In this document: one piece after another, positions 35,801-46,148 of the stretch
Numbering within the stretch: the stretch's first letter is position 1
How the letters are laid out: each line of letters starts with the position of its first letter
NCBI RefSeq assembly: GCF_018143015.1
Contig: NC_054747.1
Span: 34,191,733-34,255,732 of the forward strand
Direction: 5' to 3'
From: Lytechinus variegatus
Lineage: Eukaryota; Echinodermata; Echinoidea; Temnopleuroida; Toxopneustidae
DNA length: 64,000 bases
Program-made: the position numbers and the translations under genes
Notes under the pieces: generated by a model
Seen by the model: only the letters and a program-made list of their open reading frames with translations
What the model was told of the DNA's origin: nothing
Database searches by the model: none

Positions 35801-35968
35801 AAGCGTCATGTGGTGACTTGGTGTTCGTATCAACGTTATAGACGGGACGAGAAACCGCGCGCCACTACAGCACTGAAAACTCCCTACACTCGCCAGCAGA
35901 AGCAGTTGCCAAAACAACAGCTTCTGTTTTAGCAAAGTGTTTGGTCTAGACGCACCGTTGTCATCCAT
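27619..35968 (-). CDS. UGT-like gene C, complete (549 residues predicted)
   Basis: UDP-glucuronosyltransferase-like ER membrane enzyme. Exons on the minus strand are 35968-34982, 29521-29356, 28680-28461 and 27895-27619 (987+166+220+277 = 1650 bases including stop), all GT-AG with phases 0/1/2 and no stop. The order is a signal peptide (hydrophobic run near residues 18-34), an N-terminal acceptor domain with RTPSHHMTL holding the presumed catalytic histidine, the donor domain with WLPQNDLL and HAGSAGVYEAMNYGVP...PLIGDQ, a single membrane helix and the cytosolic KKQKTD tail. The length fits the family (about 520-550). Intron 1 (5.4 kb) is swollen by a MITE, a foldback element and a Ty3/Gypsy relic. 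The acceptor substrate is unknown. Confidence 0.93.
28010..28265 (+). repeat. (ACT)n microsatellites in UGT C intron 3
   Basis: Two CTA/ACT tracts (28010-28080, 28230-28260) around a non-repetitive piece. The position and gene-strand motif match intron 3 of A and B. A matching (ATT)n run sits upstream of exon 3 at 28695-28780. Confidence 0.9.
28461..28680 (-). CDS. UGT C exon 3
   Basis: 220 bp, acceptor CATCACCAG, donor GAAAG|GTAGG. It carries the UGT signature with PLIGDQTTNAYQ; the D-Q pair is kept. Confidence 0.93.
28970..29275. mobile_element. C-rich insertion in UGT C intron 2
   Basis: This segment, ending CACCAGCACCCCTGCTTCCA, interrupts intron sequence that is continuous in B (AGTACCTA...GGTCAAATA). 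The near-repeated TCAAAT on both sides suggests a short target duplication. It is probably a hAT-like MITE; the ends are not clean. Confidence 0.5.
29356..29521 (-). CDS. UGT C exon 2
   Basis: 166 bp, acceptor TCAAAAG, donor TTTAG|GTAAG. It encodes GSSNKALASGALNDVISKV to WLPQNDLL. Confidence 0.92.
29705..30020. mobile_element. Non-autonomous element, GGCGGCGGAAGC family, copy 2
   Basis: Second copy of the element at 4508-4879: ATAGGCGGCGGAAGC at the left, GGCTTCCGCCACC at the right, the same CCCCTAAATTT phrases, and a T-run of about 40 bases in the middle. It is inserted in intron 1 of UGT C. Confidence 0.8.
30145..30743. mobile_element. Foldback element F1 copy in UGT C intron 1
   Basis: The arms GGACAAGTCCATCC / GGAGTGGACTTGACC and CACTATTTCTTTTGTATT near 30350 place it in family F1. 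TTAA occurs at both edges, consistent with a TTAA target. It abuts the left end of the Ty3/Gypsy relic. Confidence 0.8.
30745..34735 (-). mobile_element. Ty3/Gypsy LTR retrotransposon, fossil copy
   Basis: Old, clearly broken element, coding on the minus strand, in intron 1 of UGT C. Recognisable parts run from right to left: gag-like region (about 33.9-34.6 kb), reverse transcriptase/RNase H region (about 32.8-33.5 kb), integrase (about 31.9-32.6 kb) and an integrase C-terminal region (about 31.6-31.9 kb). Remnants of terminal repeats of about 100 bp lie at 30745-30850 and 34632-34735 and are only about three-quarters identical, so the insertion is ancient. More than ten breaks are evident and no envelope-like gene is seen. 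Host intron resumes at about 34737. A MITE is inserted in it (31344-31514). Confidence 0.88.
31344..31514. mobile_element. MITE with GTTTCATAAAGCTGTTCG inverted ends, copy 1
   Basis: Foldback of about 170 bp: GTTTCATAAAGCTGTTCGTA at the left and its complement at the right, with an inner pair (GACTGGTGATCCTTTCTT / AAGAAAGGATCACCAGTC) and a loop with TGGTATATTCATTGGCG. It is nested in the Ty3/Gypsy relic. A relative is at 56544-56716. Confidence 0.88.
34982..35968 (-). CDS. UGT C exon 1 (signal peptide and acceptor domain)
   Basis: 329 codons from ATG at 35968 to GDHGFIVFTL, donor TTTG|GTAAGC. The start gives MDDNGASRP before the hydrophobic signal, eleven residues more than B. An ATG matching the B start is not present, so this start is favoured. 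This exon holds the catalytic histidine region and the block LWLCHNTWALEYPRPIAPN. Confidence 0.93.
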
Positions 35969-36505
35969 GTTGCACGATTCAAGGAGCTGTGTCGTATTTC
36001 GAAATATAAACTCCCACTTGGCAATATATATACATACATATTTGACAGCACATAACGGGTGAACTCTTGACTTTCGATCACCCTATCTACCGTATCCATG
36101 TACTCAAGATAGTCCTTGACTAGATGAATAGCCAACGCTAGGGCATAACAGGATCGTTGTACGTGTTAGTCAAAGATGGGGGCAAAATAAAGCAAGGGTG
36201 TTCATACTATAGGTCGATAAAATGGATATGGGAAAGTTTGTTCATGCTGGAGAGGTCATAGGGTCTCGAAGACAGAGGGGATATTTAGGATTACCTCTAC
36301 GACCTTTCACCCTGATAGTTGGGGTATCCCCCCCCCCTTTGTGTTTGTAACCTACATGCGTCTTATATTAGCTAGTCATTTTTCAATTTGGGCTGATATC
36401 CCCAGCGTGCTATATGTTTAAACAAACAAGATTAAAGTTCACTCGTGTGGCAATCGTGTGACTGAATCAATATGATCGGAAGAGTTTGATTTTAATAACT
36501 TGGCA
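35969..36505 (-). promoter_or_regulatory. UGT C upstream region, conserved with UGT B
   Basis: Aligns with 20115-20655. The forkhead-like TGTTTAAACAAACA is kept, followed by AGATTAAAGTTCA (36429-36441), one base different from the DR1-like site of B. It lies 461 bp upstream of the start codon, the same distance as in B. Similarity ends where the LINE piece begins. Confidence 0.65.
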
Positions 36506-36727
36506 AAACAAAAAAAATGAACATATCTTTAAACATTGGAGTCTTGGGTTTGATGGCATTAGAAACGAGCTGATAAAGGATATTGTGCATGGTATTGTGA
36601 GTTCTACTGTGTACGTTTTTTTTATTTATCTTTCACATCTAGTTGTGCTAAGACGAATGAAAGCTCTTGGTTGGTTCAGGAGTTACTTATATGGTCAGAA
36701 AACAGTATATGGTTATATGTGGAACGG
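36506..36727 (+). mobile_element. LINE fragment, piece 1 of 4
   Basis: Reverse-transcriptase remnant with ALGWFRSYLYGQKTVYGY near 36655-36715, the same family as 22795-23307. It continues after three later insertions at 37103, 38583 and 39508. Confidence 0.75.
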
Positions 36728-37102
36728 TTACACTTCGTAATTTCGAAGGTTCGTAGTTCCGAAACACGTAAATTGCCTATACCTCGATGTTCGTTAATTC
36801 GAAAACGTAAAAGGGTTCGTTAATCCGAAGGTTCGATAATCCGAAAACTAAATAAGGTTCGATGTTCCGAAGGTTCGTTAATCCGAAAACGAAATAGGTT
36901 CGTTAATCATTTCGTTTTCGGACTAACGAACCTCATTAATTTCGTTTTCGGATTTACGAACCTTCGGAATTACGAACCTCATTTTGTTTTCGGATTAACG
37001 ACCCTTCGGAATTACGAACCTTCGGATATACGAACCTTCGGAATAACGAACCTTCGGAATATCCGAACCTTCGGAATAACAAAGATTCGGAATTACGAAT
37101 GT
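36728..37102. mobile_element. TTCG-rich foldback element with 9-bp target duplication
   Basis: The left half is built of units like GGTTCGTTAATCCGAA, and the right half of the complement (TTCGGATTAACGAACC and TTCGGAATTACGAACC). The turn-around is near 36908. It is flanked by ATGTGGAAC on both sides (about 36716 and 37107), and the uninterrupted LINE relative at about 23010 has GTGTGGAAC once. A 9-bp duplication suggests a Mutator-like or other foldback transposon. It is non-coding. Confidence 0.8.
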
Positions 37103-37286
37103 ATGGGATGTGGAACCGACTCAAGTCATCAAACCATATGATGTGGAGTCTCATAACGATCTCATCTTCTTTCATCTGATAATTCATCATTCATTTTTTT
37201 ATGACTCTAGTTTATTTTCCTTAAAGATCCCAATACTTAGTAAGAAAATGTTAACAACGGACAAGAAAATGCAGTTTAGTTGATCC
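37103..37286 (+). mobile_element. LINE fragment, piece 2 of 4
   Basis: GGAACCGACTCAAG through AAAATGCAGTTTAGTTGATC aligns with 23015-23150 of the other LINE copy. It is bounded by two insertions. Confidence 0.7.
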
Positions 37287-37345
37287 CAGTGGCGTAGACA
37301 GGTCCCTAGACCTGGGGGGGATGATCCCTCGCTGGGTCATATATA

Positions 37346-37437
<92 letters not shown>

Positions 37438-38582
37438 TATATTATTATATATATATATATATATATAATATATATGTATATATATTATATATATATAAGG
37501 AGATAACAACAAAATATCATGGGCCAAAGCAGACGAGTTAAAGATAACAAAATAACACGATCTGCCTCATGGATTATCTCGTGTGTCTTTTAATCACTTT
37601 GCTTTCAGCAATAAACAGGGCATCCAGTAATAAACAAACTTCCTTGCACATTTCTCATGACAGTAATCTTTTGTTTGATTAATGACAATGAGTAAAGATG
37701 ATCATAAGATAAATGTCATTTGTCGGATGTCTAGTTATCATCTTGGTCATGACAGTCCTGCTAAACATGATCTAGAATAACTAGTATTCCTTATTTTACT
37801 AGTATAGTAGTATACTCTTTTAAAAGTAGCGATATTGTTAATGATCAAACGAATGAATCAACAACTAAAGGAATAAACAAATAAACAGCCAAATAACTAA
37901 AAAAATATCAATTACAATTATAGTAATAGGGGTAAAATAAAAAAAGCTCAACATTATATTTCTTATCCACGTGCAGATATGCGGACACTAAAATGATAAG
38001 CACACTCTGTTTAAACTGTTTAGACTGAAAATTTTCACCTTTCCTTTGCAAAGTAGGGGTTGAGGACATGGCCAGCAGGGAAAAGGGTCAGTGTATGTGT
38101 ATAGGTAATTTCTTATTAATTCGTTTGAACAGTGTTAATGTGTTATGAAAGCAATTGCTCTGAAAGGGAGTGATTAAGCGACACTTTCTTAAATCTGTAA
38201 TGAAATATTTTGAACTTATCTCCTTTGCAAATACATAATTATTATAAGGAAATGTACTTGGTGAAACTCTGAATAACGATCCTTAAATGTATATGACGAC
38301 GCAAGACAGTTGTTATTACTTAAAACTTGCAAGTTGTAAATGCATATAAGATGATTGACTCTGAATAAAAGTCCAATTTTGATCATGTTTGTCATTGCTG
38401 TACGTTATGATTATTACTGCTATTATTATTTATTGATTTTAACTAGCATTCATTGCTTTATTACTGTATAGTTTTGCTTCTTCCCCACAGAAACCTGGGG
38501 GGATGATTGTACACACCATCCCCCCCACCTAAAATTCTGGGGGGGATGCATCCCCCATCCCCCCCCGCTATCTACGCCCCTG
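37287..38582. mobile_element. hAT-like element with 8-bp target duplication
   Basis: The ends CAGTGGCGTAGACAG and, on the complement, CAGGGGCGTAGATAG are inverted repeats. GTTGATCC flanks both sides (37279-37286, 38583-38590). The interior has a roughly 160-bp TA tract (37340-37500) and about 1 kb of AT-rich sequence with no transposase frame. It is inserted in the LINE. Confidence 0.85.
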
Positions 38583-38792
38583 GTTGATCCATGCAAACCA
38601 GTTGCCTTTGAATCTTGAGGAAACTAACTACTATACATGCTTTTCAGTCATTCTCAGTCAGATTCACCGCTAGGTTTCCCTTTTGACAATGTTAACATTA
38701 TGATGGTAACATCCACTAAGTTCTTTGGATTAGAAATTGCTCGTAGTGAGAATTGAGATCTTGACCCGTGACTATCATTGCAGCAATATGTC
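38583..38792 (+). mobile_element. LINE fragment, piece 3 of 4
   Basis: ATGCAAACCAGTTGCC to TTTGGATTAGAAATTG aligns with 23150-23285. It is decayed reverse-transcriptase sequence ending at the next insertion. Confidence 0.75.
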
Positions 38793-39507
38793 AAAGGTCA
38801 AGTCCACCCCAGGAAAAATACTGACTTGAATAAACAGAGACAGATCAGCTAGCGTTGTGCTGAAAATTTCATCATAATCGGATGTAAAATAAGAAAGTTA
38901 TGTATTTTTTAAGTTTCGCTTATTTTTCACAAAACAGTGATATGCATAAGTAGGTGACTCAGTCGATGATGTACATCACTCACTATTTCTTTTTTTTATT
39001 GTTTGAATTAAACAATATTTCACTTCTTATAGATCTGACAATAAGGAACAACTTGACTGAACCATATAGTATAAAACAATGCTAAATCTACGCATTCAGG
39101 GAGGAATTGTTGTATCACTTGACAAAGAGGAGAAAATTAGAATATTTCATATTTCACATAATAAAATACAAAAGAATAGTGTGTGTGTGTATTTGAGTTT
39201 TGTCAGACGTGTATCAATCAGATATGATTATTTACGTCTGGGACCGACCTTTAACGTCACCATCCGAAAGACGTGACCAGGGTTCGAACCTCGAACCTCT
39301 GCATCAATTTGTAACTTCCCCACAGCTTGGATTACAGGCGCACGCCACAACGCCCAGTGATTGGATGACGTCATAGTCTCATTTGCATACCAGCCAGGAT
39401 GTGCATATAAATGTTTTGTGAAATTAAGCGAAACTTTAAAATGTCATAACTTTCTTATTTTACATCCGATTTTAATGGACTTAAAGGACTTGTCCTTTAA
39501 GTCATAT
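38793..39507. mobile_element. Foldback element F1 copy carrying a 7SL-like insert
   Basis: The left arm AAAGGTCAAGTCCACCCCAG and right arm (GAAACTTTAAAATGTCATAA, CATCCGATTTTAATG) are diverged inverted repeats, and CACTATTTC is near 38980. The right side holds an extra roughly 110-bp segment (39245-39358) not seen in other F1 copies. Confidence 0.75.
39245..39358 (-). ncRNA. 7SL (SRP) RNA-like 5' domain, pseudogene or SINE head
   Basis: On the minus strand it reads GGGCGTTGTGGCGTGCGCCT, then GTAATCCAAGCTGTGGGGAA, very like the start of the 7SL Alu domain (GGCGTGYGCCTGTAATCC; Y = C or T). Downstream comes GGTTCGAGGTTCGAACCC, box-B-like. It is too short for a full SRP RNA (about 300 nt) and is embedded in a MITE, so it is a retro-copied fragment or a 7SL-derived SINE. 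The assignment is from memory of 7SL sequence. Confidence 0.5.
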
Positions 39508-39800
39508 TAAAAATACATGTAATCTATACATTACGATCTTTGGTACAAGAAACTTTGCTCATTCTGTATTCTACTCTAGTTTTACCTCATCCTGATTACG
39601 GAGTGTTGCCTGGGCAAGTCACCAAAAAACACAAGTAGATAAGATACTCGCAAAGAATATTGTTTTTCTGGCTAGTTATCCTGCTCATTGTAATGTTTTG
39701 TTTCGCAGTAACAAATCATTGAAGATAGAGGATATCTATCTCTTGCAGTTAGGTTCAATCATGTATGATTTTGAAAATGGTACTCTGACAAATGCATTAA
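39508..39800 (+). mobile_element. LINE fragment, piece 4 of 4 (C-terminal)
   Basis: Frame with LASYPAHCNVLFRSN and KSLKIEDIYLLQLGSIMYDF, the usual C-terminal end of CR1/L2 reverse-transcriptase proteins (KIxDIYxLQLGxFMY). 39800-40140 is probably its 3' tail. 40140-40980 is AT-rich with a G-run near 40450 and no gene. Confidence 0.8.
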
Positions 39801-40984
39801 CTCAATTTAAAATGTCATATTGTCAGATTATGCTGTATGTACACCTCCCATCTCTCACTCTCTTTCTTTGCTATCTCAATATCTCCTCGGAACCCTTCTC
39901 CTCACTTCATAATCTTTTTTCTTTCCTTTTCATTGCTGTCTTTTTCAATTCTGTATATAAATTAATGTATGTCTTGAGTCATTCTTTCCTTCATTTACTA
40001 ATTTCCGTTTGTATCTCCTTTCTTTTTCTTTCCATATGTAGATTTAGTTTTGGGGTTTTATTGAAGGTATTTGAAGCATCATTATACACGTATCGTATCC
40101 TGATTGGGGCCTTGTCTTGACAAGCATGGCTTTTTTTAAGGCCCCCTCTTTATTTCAGAATGTACAGTTTGTGTAACTTTTGTCATCAGAATCCTACTCT
40201 TTCGTGCAAGAGACACGATTTACATAATCATTTCATTCTGTACAAATCTGCTTTCATCTATCTTTTGAACTTTTTAACCACCATTTTACGAATGTTTACG
40301 AAAGAAGGAAATAAAACGAACTATAAACATGTATAGTCAAGGATGAAATGCGTTGTCATGTTAAGTCGTTAACGATGTTCGTAAGCTTCTTTTTCTCTCT
40401 ATATAGTGAATTTTTACCAGACAGAGCTATATTTATGCAGCCCTCAGACGGGGGGGGGGGGGGGGGAGGGGGTCGATTGCGATGATAATAAAAAGGAGAG
40501 ATTAAGGAAAGGGAGAAAAGGAAGAAAGAGAATAAAAAAAGGGATGATGGTTTGGTCTTTTCCTCCCCCTTTCGAAGTACCGAGACTCAATTGGCTCACC
40601 TTTCACGAAGACTATAATAATGCCCATATCGTACAAAAACAGTTTCTCATCATAAACGCCTGTTCTTTCAGTCACTTCCTACCTGACAATGGTCCCTAAT
40701 TGATTATTCATAATAATAAAAGAAATACTATAATACTAAACGTAAACTTATAATGCATATATCTGCCTTGGCGCCCATATGCGTTTAGGGGGTGAAAGCA
40801 AAGCTACAGTCTGAGAGGACTTGGAGAACAGTGTCAATTAAAATGTTTCAACTAAAAGTCATTTCATACGATGCTATTGTCCTGTTATATTTAATAATGT
40901 ACAGCAACATAGCTTTGGAACACACTTTTAAGAACCATAGATAATATAGATAAATAAAAAAATACAATATATACATGTATATAA

Positions 40985-41807
40985 AGTGCGTCCTCCAAAA
41001 AACGAAATCAAGATTTATCGATGATTTATAACTTAATCACAAATACAATAGACAAATGACCTACCATTGTAAAGCTTAGAGTCTCCTCTTTCATTTGAAA
41101 TTACTTAGATTATATCTTATTCAGGCGTGAGTGAGCAAAAACAATTTGAATAGGGGATACCAAAAAGTCATCTGGCGGGCTGTATCTGGGTTTCAAAAGG
41201 AAAATCACATTTTTAAAAAGATCAATATCTGTTATTTAATTTGATACCTCAATTGCTGAAATGGTCAAGAAATAACAAAGTTCTGGTTATTCGAAATAAG
41301 GCTTGCATTTCAATAATTTTATTAAATGAAGACTGAGGTTTTACAGGCTAGCGTTCAAACTTACTCGACACTCCGTTTTGTTGACGATCAGCCATGCATC
41401 AAGTCTTTTGTTAACCATGCAATAGCTTCTGTGGGAAACCGGTGAAAACACGTTTATTTAATGAAATTATTGAAATACTTGTAAGCATTATTTCGAGGGA
41501 ATATAACTTTTTTACTTCTTGACAATCTTTTTTGTGATTTAGGTATCAAATAAAAGAGCAGATATCGAACTTTTTAGGCATGTGATTATTTTTTTTATTC
41601 AGATACCCCCGCCAAATGAGTTTTTGGTATCCTTTCTTCAAATTGTTTTTGCTCATTCATGCGTGAATGAGGAATAATCTAAGTAATATCAGATGAAAGA
41701 GGAGATTCTAAGCTTTACATTGGTAGGTCATTTGTCTATTATATTTGTGATTAAGTTATCATAAATCATCGCTTAATCTCGGTTTCGTTTTTTTCTGGGA
41801 CGCACTG
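40985..41807. mobile_element. Tc1/mariner-type long foldback element
   Basis: The ends AAGTGCGTCC / GGACGCACTG are bordered by TA. About 370 bp at each end are inverted repeats (GATGATTTATAACTTAATCA, TAAAGCTTAGARTCTCCTCT; R = A or G). The centre (about 41330-41450) is unique. No transposase is seen. It is related in end sequence to 2297-3677. 41808-43370 shows no gene. Confidence 0.85.
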
Positions 41808-43379
41808 TATACTCATCAAAAAAGTTTGGAATCTGACTTCGATCAATAATCCCTCCTCGGTTTTAGTGAATATTAATGTGTGATTAATAATAATGAATAG
41901 ATCATTTAGTTCTTTTTAAAATGATAACCTACATGATATAATTATGTTTTACATGGCGGTGCAGTGCCTTGAAATGTGGGGCAAGGTCAAAATTCAAGTT
42001 GCAAAATGACACAATATTGAAAGCTACTGTTCTTTTTTCCATGGTGATGAGTGCGTTTTTCAGCGGTTTTTGTTTTCATACACCTTAACATCAACATTAA
42101 CATGGAATCAAACACACCTCTGCACAAGCAATAACACAACAACAAACAAACAAACATGCATGGGTATTTCAAACCACGACTCAAACCAATACAGGAACAA
42201 AGGGACACCCCGTGCACCTAGGAAGGAGCACATGTGTGTTTTCATTAAAAAATATGAAAACACAAAAAAAGCAAAAGAAATTCTAAAAACAAAGAAATAC
42301 AATATAAAAATGTAACTTTGGAACGTCGGCCTGTGGCCCCTCCCACCTTTGAGAGGCACAATTAAAATTCGTAATGTAAAAGTGCCGTTAAAAGAGAAGT
42401 GTGCCCCCCCTGCTTTTGAAAGTGAAGACCTTTTTTTTTCTTTTCTTTTTTTTTTAGCTTGTCAAATCTATCCGAAGATGAAATTTCCTTTTTTTTTGAA
42501 GACCCCCTCATCTTTGCTTATCAACATTTTAATTGGGAAAATGCGCCCCCACTTTTGGAAAATCCTGGATTTGCCCCCAAATTTCATAATTATATTTTAC
42601 CCTTTGTAACTTTTAAAAAGGCGTGGGGAATGAATTCTAATTATGAAAATATTTTAAAAGTACAAAGTCATGAGCAAATCTGAAGTTATGAAAAAAATCC
42701 CTATATTGTATACCTGTTAATGATTAAAAAAAATTCTTTATGCAGATCTGATGTAGTAATGGAACTCATTTTGCATGTATAGCTGCTTTTGACAGAAAGA
42801 ATGTAGTTTTCAGAGACAATGGGCATTCTTCAAAGGACCATGCTGACTAGCATCTTTCTCATAATCAATGCGTGCACCGTTACCAACCTACTGCTCTTAC
42901 TATGGAATCATTGTTACAGGTATGGTCTATGATAATAAGGACTTAAAACCGAGTCTCTCTATGTCGGTAATTAAGATACTTTGATTTTGATCTCTAAGTT
43001 CCACCTCCCCCCCCATTTAAACTTAATTTTTCTCTGGTAACTCATTCTATTGACCAACAAACTGAGGAAAGACACTGCATCTGATCAGATGGTACCCTTA
43101 TTTTAAAAAAAGATAAAAATTGATCAATAGCTGACCTTTGTGTTACGGAACAATGATAAATTTTTATCTTTTTTTGATGAAGGGTTCAAATTTTTTTGTC
43201 ATATGTTCTTATCCAATTGCTTATTTTTTTGAAGTGGACACTTGGACTGAAATGGATCTGACAATATTAGAATACAAACTATCTGAAAAAAGTGAATGCA
43301 AGCAATAACAATTCGTTATTTCAACACTCGACTTGCAGAATATAAGAGTTAAGACATAACAAGTGGAATGCCTCTGGCC

Positions 43380-44462
43380 GTCTCACCTGCATCACGCGGT
43401 TCAATATAGCAGCAGTGCTGACTTTGAAAACTACTCTAACTCACACAAGATGTTCAGTGATACATGGTTACTCTTATGTCCACTTTTTATGAACTAGACC
43501 AATAAACTTACAGAGATATGATGGTTATTCAACAAAAAACCCCAACATGGCCAAAGTTCATTGACCTTACATGACCTTTGACCTTGATCATGTGACCTGA
43601 AACTCGCACAGGATGTTCAGTGATACTTGATTACTCTTATGTGCAAGTTTCATGAATCAGATCCATAAACTTTCAAAGTTATGATGGTAATTCAACAGAT
43701 ACCCCCAATTCGGCCAAAGTTCATTGACCCTAAATGACCTTGACCTTAATCATGAGACCTGAAACTTGCACAAAATGTTCAGTGATGCTTGATTACTATT
43801 ATGTCCAAGTTTCATGAATCAGATCCATAAACTTTCAAAGTTATGATGGGAATTCAACAGATACCCCCAATTCGGCCAAAGTTCATTGACCCTAAATGAC
43901 CTTTGACCTTGGTCATGTGACCTGAAATGCGCACAGGATGTTCAGTGATACTTGATTACTCTAATGTCCAAGTTTAACGAACTAGACCAATAAACTTTCA
44001 AAGTTATGATGGTAATTCAACAGATACCCCCATTCGGCCAAAGTTCATTGACCCTAAATGACCTTTGACCTTGGTCATGTGACCTGAAACGCGCACAGGA
44101 TGTTCAGTGATACTTGATTAACCTTATGTCCAAGTTTCATGAACTAGGTCCATATATTTTCTAAGTTATGATGACATTTCAAAAACTTAACCTCAGGTTA
44201 AGATTTGATGTTGATTCCTCCAACATGGTCTAAGTTCATTGACCCTAAATGACCTTTGACCTTGGTCATGTGACATGAAACTCTAATAGGATGTTCAGTA
44301 ATACTTGATTAACCTTATGGCCAAGTTTCATGAACTAGGTCCATATACTTTCTAAGTTATGATGTCATTTCAAAAAGTTAACCTCAGGTTAAGATTTGAT
44401 GTTGACGCCGCCGCCGTCGGAAAAGCGGCACCTATAGTCTCACTCTGCTATGCAGGTGAGAC
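43380..44462 (+). mobile_element. Terminal-repeat element with DR1-bearing tandem units, copy 3
   Basis: The ends are GTCTCACCTGC and GCAGGTGAGAC, exact inverted repeats. The interior has about six units of roughly 160 bp. Four contain TGACCTTTGACCT (near 43565, 43892, 44057, 44250), each followed by GGTCATGTGACCTGAAA or a close variant. The last unit carries AAAGCGGCACCTATAGTCTC. It has no coding frames. 44463-45335 is AT-rich with nothing recognised. Confidence 0.85.
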
Positions 44463-45339
44463 ATAAAAACTGTTTAGATTGTCTTTTGCACCTCCCTCAG
44501 TATAAAATAATAGTATATACAATATACATAATTCTTACAATGAATCCAATATATTCATAATTTATTCAGCACTTCAAACACATTCATTTGACAAAGTAAT
44601 ATCAATATCATACTTTCAAATTCAATACATAATATACATTTACAGTTTGAAAAACACATTTTCCAATTAATGACAATAAATAAAATCAAACTAAATATAA
44701 GCATGGAATGTTTTGCTGTCTACGATACCCCTGCCAACACAAGTCATGCATCTAATTTGTCTGAAGGAGAGCAGCAATACACATTCTACTTTGATCGATG
44801 AAAAGTCTTAGTCCTACAACATTGTTGGAGTAAACCAAACTAAACTACATGTAACTATGCATTTCATAATACATGTGCCCCACTAACTGTGACATCACTC
44901 GTTCATGTTAATCCTGAGAGATCGGCAGACCACTATGTACTCGACATCATGCATTGTTTAGCTTTCACTTTCAAAGCGAATTAAGTGGAAGTTCATCCTG
45001 AAGATATGTTTGTTTTAATAAAAGCCGAAAAATTACAAAACAAATATGAAAGTCTGATGATAATCCTTCAAAGAATAAGATATTTACAAATTTTCAAAGT
45101 TTTTCATTTGTAACGTCACATCAGCTCCCCCAAATATGTGATATTATAAATCCCATAAATTCCTATTTTTCATTGGACTATGATGAATAGGTATATTTCT
45201 CTAATACAAAGGGGTATGAAATGATGATTGTAATAATATATCCATGGCACAAATAATATCACTTTCATTTTTTGTTACATGACATTTCAGGAAATTTATT
45301 AACTTCCCCTTTAAAAAACCTTGATCAAAATACGAGGAC

Positions 45340-45580
45340 AAACATCGAGGTATAGTGGTTGAGACTCTTGTCTTTCAATCAGAAGGGCGTAGGTTCAGAT
45401 CCCAACCATGGCGCGTTTTCCTTCAGCAAGAAATATTCCCACATTGTGCTGCACTCAACCTAGGTGAGGTGAATAGGTACCCGGTAGTATTCATTCCTTG
45501 AATGTTTTAGCGCCGACATGCCGGCCCAGCTACAGCCGGGTAATAATACGATACCAAGTATCAGGGGCAATAGAGTATAT
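45340..45580 (+). mobile_element. tRNA-headed SINE
   Basis: Box A-like TAGTGGTTGAGACT and box B-like GGTTCAGATCC are spaced as in a tRNA promoter. The family body follows (TCCTTCAGCAAGAAATATTC, GCACTCAACCTAGGTGAGGT, CCCGGTAGTATTCATTCCTT, CAGCTACAGCCGGGTAATAA). It is the same family as 55560-55866 and 57205-57335 in inverse orientation. Confidence 0.85.
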
Positions 45581-45584
45581 GCAA

Positions 45585-46148
45585 TTAAAGCAGCTGCGAA
45601 ATATGATGGACCATATTATTATTATGATTATTACATATAAAGTTCTATTGATAACCCTTCATCTGTACCTGCAATTGAGATCCACTGTTCGAATCGATTC
45701 CTGTGCTCTCTTGTATTATCTTCAGCGTAATTAGTTGACCCACAAGCCTCTCATGATAATATGAACGTTAGTGGTGGATGTATTATAAAATTAATAAATT
45801 GTAGATCTATACCTTGGATACACCTTGGGAGTAGGCATTTGAAGTTCAAAGCCGATTGTTGACTTCTCATGAAGGATTCATGGGCACAGTGTTTAATGGC
45901 ACTGTACAGCTTTTGAACACGGGCAAGCAAAACTTTCATCTGGGTTAGATTTCTCTTTCCTTGAGGTCTAAGAGTTCAACAAGTTGGATTTGAAGCTGTT
46001 TATATCTCAGCTCTCTACCACATCAGGGGGGGGGGGGCTCCAGCCATTGATGCATGTCTGTGAACAAGAGCTGGGTTTACATGTCAGTAGTGACAGGATC
46101 TATAGGACGGAATAGGTTGTGGAAAGATGGAGTATGTGATACCACAGG
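45585..46148 (-). other. Probable 3' UTR and downstream region of TTC12
   Basis: Minus-strand sequence after the TTC12 stop. It contains a 62-codon frame (45939-45751) with a plausible residue mix (VLLARVQKLYSAIKHCAHES) and just upstream a second short frame separated by a stop. Both may be remnants of an exon or chance. I leave them uncalled. Confidence 0.4.

Noticed and set aside
42070-42683. Several overlapping 75-86 codon frames
   Set aside because: Lysine- or phenylalanine-rich translations of A- or T-rich sequence with no splice or family support.
45751-45939. 62-codon minus-strand frame after TTC12
   Set aside because: Residue mix is plausible but there is no family match, and it is downstream of a well-supported stop. 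Treated as 3' UTR.
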